The notes under the pieces are model-generated. The model was not told where the DNA came from. It worked only from the letters and a program-made list of their open reading frames with translations, and made no database searches. From NCBI RefSeq assembly GCF_050947875.1, contig NC_134568.1:259667115-259731114 (forward strand): a DNA stretch of 64,000 nucleotides, written 5' to 3'. The DNA is from Dermacentor variabilis. Lineage: Eukaryota; Arthropoda; Arachnida; Ixodida; Ixodidae. This document shows, piece by piece, positions 11,124 to 64,000 of this stretch. The stretch's first letter is position 1, and every line of letters begins with the position of its first letter. A program made the position numbers and the translations under genes.

Positions 11124-12398
11124 GCGCACTCTGTGGAAATAAATTGTCTATAGTTGAAGCTGCACTTTTTTCATTCATTTTCGGAACTTTCCTCACTGTT
11201 CCGTTTTTTTTCCTCGGTCCGGTGAAAAACGTATGAACGGGGTTCCACTGTACGTGATTTTTCGGCTCTTTGTCAGCGCGCTGTGGCAGAGGTACGGCAC
11301 TTAACCACTTCGAACGGAGAGGTTCACTCGTTGGCACACAGTGATAAGCAACGGATTCGCCGCTGCAACTGCCCTTGGCCAAGTTCCACGGCCCATTCGC
11401 ACATCCCACAACATCACATGGACGTGGCATTCTTGCTGCTTGTTCTAAATGCAAGTTTCGCGGGCCAGCAGGACCACCACAGCACAACACGATAAAGAAA
11501 CAACTGAAACTCCAAAGCGCGCGCAGCGCAAAGTCGAGCGCGCAGAGTCGAGCAAAAACGAAACCTTTTGATCACCCATACTACTCAAGGGCGACGTCAA
11601 AATGTTATTTTTTCTTAGAATCGAATAGAAGAAGACAAGTAGCATTTTCTTCCGTCTTATAATCTAATGAAAATATCTTTTTAGTACGAGTAGTTGAGTA
11701 CTAGAGACAAATTATGATGAGGAGTGCCTTCGTCATCGGGCTAGTACCGGAATGTCGCTGGGGAGTCTCAAATCGTGTCATGCATTTACCCCAATTTCTC
11801 GGTTACTAAAGCTCTGTTCGTGATTATATTGACGCCTTAGACGTTCTAGAGCATTGCTTTATCACTTTAACTTGACTTTCCGGTAACCTTTAGTGCCCCT
11901 TTAATGTTGTTTTTCCTGTTCATTCGTTAATTCGGCATTCGGATAATTCGGACATTTTTCCCGGTCCCATGAGATCCAAATTAACGAGCTTTTACTGTAC
12001 CAAGGAAGGCCCTCTTCAGGATAATATTGACTACTTAGCAATTCTGGAGCACCAATCTATTGCTTTAGCTTGACTTAATATTTGCCTTAAGTGTCCCTTT
12101 AAAGCCTTTATTCTTGCTATTACTGCCATGCATAACACCACGTCGGCCACGTGCCTTCAAAACTGCGTAGTCGATAGCAACAGCGGTTTCGCCTGCAGTT
12201 GCTGCAGCAAATGGTAGTTTTGTTTTGACTTGGTGCGTGCATCGGCCATGTGCCTTAAGACCGGCAAGGTCGTCATCCCTCCATGATTGTGTCGATACAG
12301 CCAGTTTCGTCTGCAGTGGACGAAACTGAGTAAATACAGTATGTAGTAGAGTTGCCAAATTAAATGGAGATATTGTCATCAGCGTCCAAAGAACAGTA

Positions 12399-13326
12399 CA
12401 CCCATGAGCAAAAGTACATGGACCACCAAAGCGCGAGCCGAACTGCTTCGATGCGCCATCTTCAGGCATGGCACTTGCTGTCGTGACTAGTGCTCGAGCA
12501 ACAGTGCGCATGCACGTCCTATCATATTTGCCAGCATGTCATGTTGCCTTTCTTAACTGGTACACTGCTCGTCGACCAAACGTTCAATGGGCCGCTGCCT
12601 GTGCCACTTCCTCTGCTCCGTCACATCTGCGCCACTGTTTCAATGAGTGACTGCGACAAAGCTGGCTTGCATGTTCGTCACACATCTCGTTTAATAAGTT
12701 AGTGTGTGGCCTACTGCCTACTCTGCTGCCTTTTGGCAATTTGAGCTGAATATATTGCTTCTTACTGTGTTATCCTTGCCTTGTGTTATCAGAAGCACTT
12801 CCAATATTAGTTGCTGCTTAATCAAGCATGGTTTTTCAATCGGTGTCCTATGTTGCGTAAAAAGACTGCAACAGTTTATTGACATTTTATTCTACTAAAG
12901 TACCAGCAGCCCGTCAGCAGCAAATATTGGAAACTCTTTCGATAATGTAATGTCGCAGTAAGAAGCAAGAAATTTTGGGCGAGTCATCAAAAAGCGCAAC
13001 AGTAGGCAGTAGGCTGCGCAATGGCCGAAGGAATTGCAATGCATGGCGGACGCGCAAGCTAGCTTTGCTGCATCCACTCAAAAAAATGGCAGCACAGATA
13101 TGACGCAGCAGAGGAAGCAGCACACGTGGCTGCCTGTTGAACGTTTAGTTGGCAAGGAGCGTACATCATCAAGGGAAGCAGCATGACATGCTGTCACATA
13201 TGATGGGATGCGCATGCGCACTGGTGCTCGACTGCCACTCTTGACAGCTTGCGCCGCGCCCGAAGTTGCTGCGTCAACGCAGTTTGGCACGTGGTCCCAT
13301 GGGCCACATAGTTTTGCTCACGGGTG
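12399..13326. mobile_element. Palindromic TA-flanked element (long inverted repeats)
   Basis: The outer ends CACCCATGAGCAAAA and the complement CACCCGTGAGCAAAA are flanked by TA at 12397-12398 and 13327-13328. The inverted similarity continues inward for about 430 bp per arm with many substitutions, leaving a centre at about 12835-12905. It looks like a foldback-type or head-to-head element. No transposase domain was seen. It lies just beyond the 3' end of the F-box/pseudo-E2 gene. Confidence 0.8.
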
Positions 13327-13611
13327 TACACGAAAATCGAATTAAGTTTGGCACATAATTACAGAGCACATGCTGGTGGGAGAGTTGGTTATTCCGTGTC
13401 ATCTTCCTTCGTCCGCCGTTTCATTTGGGCGCCTTCATCGTAAACATAATTACAGGAGTTATTAAATGTGCCGTGGAAAAAACCCCAGAAAATTAAGCTA
13501 TAGGGTATCACCATCATCGTGCTAGAATACCGAAAACATAGCTGCTGCAAAATAAAAAGTTTCCTGCCACAACACCACTGAACAATGTGCTAGTCAAATT
13601 TCATAGCGCTA

Positions 13612-13834
13612 AGGTTTTACATGTAAAAACGTGATCTGATTATGGGGCATGCCGTAGTGAAGGATTCCGGTTAATTTCTGACCCCCTGGGTTTCTTTAAC
13701 GTGCACCTAATTCTAAGTAAACAATCGCCTTTTCATTTTGCCTCCATCGAAATCTGGCCGCCGCAACAAGGGTCAACCTGCGACCTCGAGCTCGGCAGTG
13801 CAATGCCATAGCCACTGGGCTACCATGGCGGGTC
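13612..13834 (-). mobile_element. tRNA-derived SINE (Ruka-like)
   Basis: Read on the minus strand it has a tRNA-like head (TAGTGGCTATGGC-like A box) followed by the conserved SINE body (GTGCACGTTAAAGAAACCC, then a GTTTTTACATGTAAAACC-like end). The pattern matches Ruka, a tRNA-derived SINE family of ixodid ticks. It lies just downstream of the F-box/pseudo-E2 gene in the same orientation. Confidence 0.85.
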
Positions 13835-13962
13835 ATGTGTGTCCATGTCGCCACATCTCACAACATGGCTTACGTAAAGAATAACAAAATGTACGGGCTT
13901 TCCGATTTTGCAGCACAGTGTTAAACTTTAATCAGTACTGAATTTGAACCAGAAGTAAACCT

Positions 13963-13968
13963 TTTATT
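13963..13968 (-). promoter_or_regulatory. Candidate polyadenylation signal
   Basis: The minus strand reads AATAAA here, about 455 nt beyond the stop codon at 14423-14425. An ATTAAA lies slightly further on (13927-13932). One of these probably ends the transcript, giving a 3' UTR of about 0.5 kb. No transcript evidence is available. Confidence 0.4.
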
Positions 13969-14422
13969 TTTGCCCAACTTAAACTAAATCCGAATCAAAA
14001 TGTGTGCCGGCGTTTCGGAGCTGAACCTGAATCAGATTGAAAAAATAGAACTCGTTACTGTACTTTTTGGTAACAGCACAAAGAGACACGGACAAAAGGA
14101 AGAAACATGACAACACAGTGCTCAGATCACCAATAGCACTGCTCTGAACTGGTTTGTCCAGTCGCTCAGAACAGACTGGAAGAAAACAAAGGAACAGCTT
14201 CAGCGTGATTACTGCAATGATTCTGAACTTGTGTGGTGGACAGCTTTGCACATCCCAGAGAAAATAGCATTTTTCAAGGGCAACTTTAGGTTTCACTAGC
14301 TGAAACTGCCTGCTAAATAAAGCACTTCATTTACTGCTGTAAAAATATCAAAAGGCTTGTTCTACCGAGCATATTATTCTTTTTACATACATTAACAACA
14401 TATGTAACATACGTAGAAGTAT

Positions 14423-59519
<45,097 letters not shown>

Positions 59520-60367
59520 TTCCTACGCCATGCGCTGCCGCCGAGATGAAAATGCTATGCTTAAACGACAGATCAAGACTGCATCGCTACTCTTTTGGCA
59601 CAAAGATGCTCACACCTGGCATATTATTCACCTAGTCAGCGACGTAACTAAACCAGGCGGCGACAGAAAAACACGGCACACTGACGCTGCGCTAGGTAGA
59701 CGCTCAGCCGTCATAATATCTGCACCCGCTCGATCGCGTTCCCTAGCCGCGTTCGACTTCCAGCACAACAGTGCTGGCACATGGTGGCCACTAACGGTAT
59801 GGCGCTGCTGGTTTCAGCAGTTCTGTTAAACATTAAAGTATTGATCAAAATGTTTTTTCTAAAAGTTAGCACCTGTGTATAATTATATTTTACAATGACA
59901 AAAAGATTAAATTGTAAAGTACAGAACAAGTCCGCTTGCACGAGCAGCTTCTACAATTGAAAAGTACCAATATGAACCGCAATCCAAATGCCGCGTCGTC
60001 TGCAGTAATTGCTTAATTTATTCTACTGTTATCAGTCATGAGTAGCATAGTTTCATATAAAGTTACTTGGTCGAGTAGTAGCTAGTGTAATGCGGAAGCA
60101 ACGACAAATGGTTCCACCGGTGTGCGCCAGCCGAGTGCTGCGATGGTCCTTGATCTAAAGTCACTCTATAAATTTTTGAGAGACTTTACCTTGATCAAGA
60201 ACAGCACTTTCGATTTGTCGGTGTAGCCGGCTGCGGGGGATTTCAACCACCCCCTTTTTTTTCGTGTCACGTGCTTTATACACTTGCCTCATTTACCTAC
60301 TTTACCTATACCGGTTAGTGCAGGGACCAGCCGTACAGACTGGTTTGCAAGTGAGGCGGTGCGCTGG
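59520..60367 (-). promoter_or_regulatory. Presumed promoter/5' UTR region
   Basis: The sequence immediately upstream of exon 1 (59520-59800) is richer in CpG and GC than the flanks. No TATA box is placed convincingly, so the start site is not assigned. A plus-strand frame at 59410-59829 is the shadow of this GC-rich DNA. Confidence 0.4.
59523..59531 (-). promoter_or_regulatory. Minimal upstream ORF before the start codon
   Basis: On the minus strand ATG-GCG-TAG lies in the same frame 12 nt upstream of the main ATG (59519). It is a two-codon upstream ORF. If the 5' UTR includes it, it could dampen or regulate initiation. Confidence 0.6.
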
Positions 60368-60930
60368 TGCCGTGCGAGAGAGAGTAATTTATTGGAGAGA
60401 AAAAACTTCATTGGTGCCGTGCAAGCTCCTTAAGCCAGAAGAAATGACACGGCGGTCCTCGCACTTGTGGCGCGGGAAGGGCGCGAGAGAGAAACGTTTA
60501 TCAGAAATAAAAAGCAACCCTGTGATGCTTCCGCCAAGGCGCCTAGATAAGGTGTTCCGCTCCTCTACAAGTATAGCTGCAATCAGTCTTAAACTACTTT
60601 CCTGTGGGCAGGGGTCCCTACTGGAAGGATAGCCTTCCAACAGAATGCGTGAACTATGTAGTCCAGCAGGGCAGGATTTTTTGCAGTGCAGATAGTCCAA
60701 GAGATGTCGGTGCACTGTGGCTGGCTCACCCGTATTGCAAGCGTCACAGGTTGGATGCAGCAACTTCTCACAGTATTGGTCTCTGAATGAAGGCGGGGAG
60801 TGCCATGCATTCCTGGCATGGAAGCCTATAGAGGGATAGGGTGAGATGGGCCTTCGGGTAGAAGCACTTGCAGCAAGATTTTTATGCTGTCGGCGCTGCA
60901 GGTGAGCATTGACGGGAACAGCCAGGAAGG
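60368..60930 (-). pseudogene. I-type LINE C-terminal fragment
   Basis: The minus strand reads HSPPSFRDQYCEKLLHPTCD, then CDACNTGEPATVHRHLLDYL, a CxxC...H...C knuckle like that at 53990 but diverged, and LRLIAAILVEERNTLSRRLG. The 3' end is CAATAAATTACTCTCTCTC, as in I-type tick LINEs. RT and RNase H are absent. Confidence 0.7.
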
Positions 60931-61475
60931 TTGTCGGGACAGAATAATAACATGCAAACTTTTAATTCGGGTGGTTTTTCTAAATCCTACATTTGCAGAA
61001 GAGCCAGTTGCTCAGGCCAGCTTTTTTGCGTAGATTCGTGAAATAAGTCTTTGGCAGCAGCCAATTACGCGCATTAGTCTCTGCACTTACTTGCATGATG
61101 TGAACTCATGCAGCACTGCACACAGCAGTGACAAGAGTTCACATTAGCTGCATACCTATTGTTCTTTTGTTAAATAGGTGCACCTTATGTATTCATGTTT
61201 CGCAGCATCACACTCCTCCTGGGCTACTTCGACGTACTTGGCTCTCCAGATTTTGGGAATACACAGTGACCAATTTACTATGAATTGCACTGCAGTGACC
61301 CCGTAATAACAATAACCCAGGCAAGTGTAACAGCCTAGACAAGATCTACGCACAAGATGATGCAAACTATAATGTTGGCAACATCTCACGTGTCAAAAAC
61401 ACAGTTTCACTTTGTAGGTAAAGTGCATAATCCATTGTTATTGAAACTTCAATTGCTAATTATGCACTCACTAAT
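60931..61475. other. No gene recognised
   Basis: Nothing recognisable. Confidence 0.4.
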
Positions 61476-62600
61476 CATCATCAGCCTATTTTATGTCCAC
61501 TGCAGGATGAAGGCCTCACCCTGCAATCTCCAATTACCTCTGTCCTGCACCAACTGATTCCAACTAGCACCTGCGAATTTCCCCATTTCATCGCCCCACC
61601 TAGTCTTCTGCCGTCCTCAAATGCACTTCCCTTCTCTTGGAACTCATTCTGCAACCCCTAATGGTATAACGGTTATCTAACCTGCGCATTACATGACTTG
61701 TCCAGCTCCATCTCTTTTCTCTTGATGTGAATTAGAATATCGTCTATACCCGTTTGCTCTCTGATCCAAACAGCTCTCTTTCCGTCTCTTAACGTTATGC
61801 CTGCATTCTTCGTTCCATCGCTCTTTGCGTGGTCCTTAACTTGCTCTCAAGCTTCTTTGTCATTCTCCAAGATCCTGCCCACATATGTAGGCACTGGTAA
61901 AATGCACTGGTTGTACACCTTCCTTTTCAATGATAATGGTAAGCTTCCAGTCTGGAGCTGACAATGTCTGCCATATGCAATCCAACCCATTTTTATTCTA
62001 TGAATTTCCTTCTCATGAACAGGATTCCCTGTGATTAAATGTCCTAGGTAAATGTACTCCTTTGCTTACTCTAGAGGCCTACTGGTGATCCTGAACTCTT
62101 GTTCCTTTGCCCGATTATTCATCATTATCTTTGTCTTCTGCGTATTAATCTTCAACCCCACTCTTACACTCTGTCTGTTAAGGTCCTCAATCATTTGTTA
62201 CAACTCGTTTGAAGTGTTGCTGAATAGAAAAATGTTAACAAACCAAAGGTTGCCGAGGTATTCGCCGTCAATTCTTACTTCCAAGCCTTCCCAGTTTGAT
62301 AATTTCAATATTTCTTCCAAGCACGCAGTGAATAGCATTGGAGAGATATTATGTCTCCTTGTCTGACCCCTTTCTTTATAGGTATCTTCCTACTTGTGTA
62401 GAATTAAGGTGCTCTGTGGAATCTGCACACATTTTCCAAGATATTTACGTAAGCGGTCTGTACTCCTTCATTACATAATGCCTCTGACTGCTGGCATCTC
62501 TACTGAATCAAATGCCTTTTCTTAACCTATCAAAGCCACGTAGAGAGGCTAATTGTACTCTGCGGATTTCTCGATTACATGGTTTACATATTAATGACAT
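61476..62600 (-). mobile_element. RTE/BovB-type LINE, 5'-truncated, decayed
   Basis: On the minus strand: VIEKSAEYN and PLYVALIG, then EKAFDSVEM, KKGVRQGDIISPMLF, YLGNLWFVNIFLFS (where FADD should be), LKINTQKTKIMMNN, AKEYIYLGHLITG, LSLKRKVYNQCILP, and a tail matching the other RTE copies, ending in CATCATCAG on the plus strand. The catalytic FADD is lost and there are many stops and frame changes. Confidence 0.88.
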
Positions 62601-63243
62601 GGATCTGATCCACTCACTAATAGTAGCTTCCTTAAAAACACACCAACAGTAGTGCTGCTTGCAGATTTGGGTCATAACACACAGCTGCACAACTTGCTGA
62701 CAGCAAAATTTACAACTGGCCGTACAGAGGCAAATGACGCAGTGAATAGCATTGCCCATTCACATGCACATTCACACGCATCTGTGCTTTTCAGCCACAG
62801 CACCACCTATCGGGTATGCCAGTACTCCACAATGTTCTGTGGTTTATAACCAGGTGCATGCGTCTGTGCAGGGGGGGGGATCTGCTTGAACATGCCAGTA
62901 CATTGGAACCAACTTGGTGCAACACGTGCAACATGCATCACCAAGCGAAAACGACTTCTGGCTCCTCTTCATTATGAAAGGCTCCAAGCTCTGCTCGGCC
63001 ACAGCCCACTAAGGTGCAGGTTCATTCTATAAGCTAAACCTTTGAAGGACCATGTGTGTTAGAATGTTGTTACTCAGAATGTGTTAGGATATGTTCGAAA
63101 TGAAAATACCATGATATATAGCGATAGAATTGAGCATGAAGTTCTCTATTCAAGTAGAAATTATAATTTTTAATTGGCTCAGAAAGTCATGGAAAACTGC
63201 ATTGCACCAACTTGTGGTGAAACCATGGTACTATACTCGCAGA
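62601..63243. other. No gene recognised
   Basis: A G-run at about 62872-62879; otherwise nothing recognisable. Confidence 0.4.
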
Positions 63244-63600
63244 CAACTTTCTGTGGCAATAAAGGGAAAATGGCAATAAAGGGAAGGCTTTGGGAGCAAA
63301 GTGCACACAAGCGACAGCACTTCTGAAAAAGTCCTGCACTTTCATCTGTGTTTCTTTGGGAAAGGGAAATTAACAACCTATTTAAAATAGCTAATAAGAT
63401 GAAACACACCACTGAGTGTGAAGGTGACTTATATGGTGGCATTCCCTTTCCGCATCTAGGCGGACATAAAACAGTCTCACGAGGAGATAGCGCCAATTCA
63501 GAGCCTGTTCCAAGAAACCAAAAGCAGTGCCAAACGCAGCCAGACTACTTGGTGCAGTAACATGCCCTCATAGCTTTCCCTTTATTGCCACAGAAAGTTG
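63244..63600. mobile_element. Possible small MITE with 25-bp inverted repeats
   Basis: CAACTTTCTGTGGCAATAAA (63244 onward) is the exact complement of the block ending at 63600 (TTTATTGCCACAGAAAGTTG). The left side also has a direct repeat GGCAATAAAGGGAA at 63255 and 63272. Flanking duplications were not determined. Confidence 0.6.
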
Positions 63601-64000
63601 CCCACGAGTAAAGAGATTGATGCATTGAGATTACAAAAGTAGGCTGTTACTAAGTCTGGCAAACTCATAGTTTAAAATTGCAGTCCGTGTGTCATATAGG
63701 CATTTGAGCTTTAGTTGACGAGTATAACGAGCTAAATAAAGTTCATACTAACAGGCAGTACAGCTCTGCGGCTAGTGAACGGCAGACCCGTGGCATCCGT
63801 CAATGCATGGTAGCAGTGATTTTGTACAGTACACATGTGAGTTTGTGAGTGGGTACCCCAAGTTTTGTGGTCACTCTGCAAGATACAAAATGCCATGCTT
63901 CCAAAATCAAAAGTGCACAGGTGGCTACTGCAACACGCTTATCTGTGTATCATGTGTAGAGCATTGTTTTACTTTTGAAAACTTAGCTTGGCTTTGCTAA
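63601..64000. other. No gene recognised
   Basis: The last frame (63803-64000, Cys-rich: CEFVSGYPKFCGHS, CFQNQKCTGGYC, CVSCVEHC) is open to the window edge. The cysteine spacing is suggestive but no family is assigned. Confidence 0.3.

Larger units (their letters stand above)
8986..11250 (+). mobile_element. Tigger-type transposon 2, inside copy B
   Basis: The left end is CAGTAGAGCCTCGCTGTTAC and the right end complements to CAGTGGAACCCCGTTCATAC. It is flanked by TA at 8984-8985 and 11251-11252. Its own sequence is 8986-9081 plus 10229-11250, about 1.1 kb, so it is an internally deleted derivative. It keeps a C-terminal transposase tail and carries an internal tandem duplication. Tigger3 is inserted about 100 bp from its left end. 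Confidence 0.9.
8380..11900. mobile_element. TTAA-flanked element, copy B, inside Tigger1
   Basis: The left end is AGGGACACTAAAGGTTAAT and the right end is ACCTTTAGTGCCCCT. The element is flanked by perfect TTAA duplications (8376-8379 and 11901-11904). It is the same family as copies A and C and sits just after the Tigger1 transposase stop. Its own sequence is 8380-8983 plus 11253-11900, longer than copy C, so it retains internal sequence the others have lost. It is interrupted at a TA by Tigger2. Confidence 0.93.
6449..11997 (+). mobile_element. Tigger-type transposon 1, interrupted
   Basis: Terminal inverted repeats CAGTAAAAGCTTGTTAAT (left) and its near-complement ending GAGCTTTTACTG (right) are flanked by TA (6447-6448 and 11998-11999), as expected for pogo/Tigger elements of the Tc1-mariner superfamily. 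The element sits inside TTAA-element copy A; copy C shows the uninterrupted sequence around the equivalent site. It is itself split by copy B, so its own sequence is 6449-8379 plus 11905-11997, about 2.0 kb, close to a full-length Tigger. The transposase is decayed. Confidence 0.93.
5704..12098. mobile_element. TTAA-flanked element, copy A (outermost of nest)
   Basis: The left end reads AGGGACACTAAAGGCAAAT and the right end is its inverted complement, finishing GTGTCCCT at 12098 followed by TTAA (12099-12102). The left flank is TCAG, so one target duplication looks eroded. The element's own sequence is 5704-6446 plus 12000-12098; the rest is inserted DNA. TTAA duplications with AGGG termini occur in Kolobok (T2-type MITE) and piggyBac-related families; the Kolobok-type assignment is inference. 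Copies B (8380-11900) and C (49787-50515) belong to the same family. Confidence 0.85.

Overview
The window is nuclear DNA of a eukaryote, most likely a hard tick (metastriate Ixodidae). The reasons are five copies of a tRNA-derived SINE that looks like the tick Ruka family, RTE/BovB-type, CR1/Jockey-type and I-type LINE remnants, several Tigger-type (CENP-B/DDE) transposons, and a spliced gene with GT-AG introns. There are no bacterial operons, rRNA genes, intact tRNA genes or CRISPR arrays. Species-level assignment is inference.

The main finding is one spliced gene on the minus strand, coding from 59519 down to 14423. Seven exons join in a single open frame of 398 codons plus stop, and every splice phase agrees. 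From the N terminus the predicted protein has a four-cysteine zinc-binding-type motif, an F-box whose first helix is split by an intron, and a complete ubiquitin-conjugating (UBC/E2) fold. At the active-site position the E2 cysteine is replaced by glycine (residue 321), so this is an F-box protein fused to a pseudo-E2. The coding DNA is about 1.2 kb of a 45-kb locus. The rest is introns of 1.0, 7.0, 3.3, 10.1, 21.5 and 1.1 kb filled with transposable elements.

Layout. 1-5.7 kb: unique-looking sequence with a 135-bp tandem duplication and one possible minus-strand terminal exon. 5.7-12.1 kb: five DNA transposons inserted one inside another, with target-site duplications at nearly every layer. 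12.4-13.3 kb: a long palindromic element. 13.6 kb: a SINE. 14.4-15.8 kb: the last two exons of the F-box/pseudo-E2 gene. 15.8-37.3 kb (intron 5): SINEs, two solo LTRs, an RTE LINE inserted into an older LINE, a minus-strand CR1/Jockey-like LINE, and hAT-like and TA-flanked elements. 37.3-37.6 kb: exon 5. 37.6-47.6 kb (intron 4): a perfect 208-bp palindrome, a three-level nest (foldback, Tigger, Harbinger-like MITE), and a near-full-length LINE with two tandem promoter-like monomers and a 2A-like motif. 47.6-59.5 kb: exons 4 to 1 and smaller introns with a TTAA-flanked element, an I-type LINE 3' end and a compound microsatellite. 59.5-64 kb: upstream region with an I-type LINE end, an RTE copy and a small inverted-repeat element.

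All transposase and reverse-transcriptase genes seen are broken. The only gene I judge likely to encode a working cellular protein is the F-box/pseudo-E2 gene.
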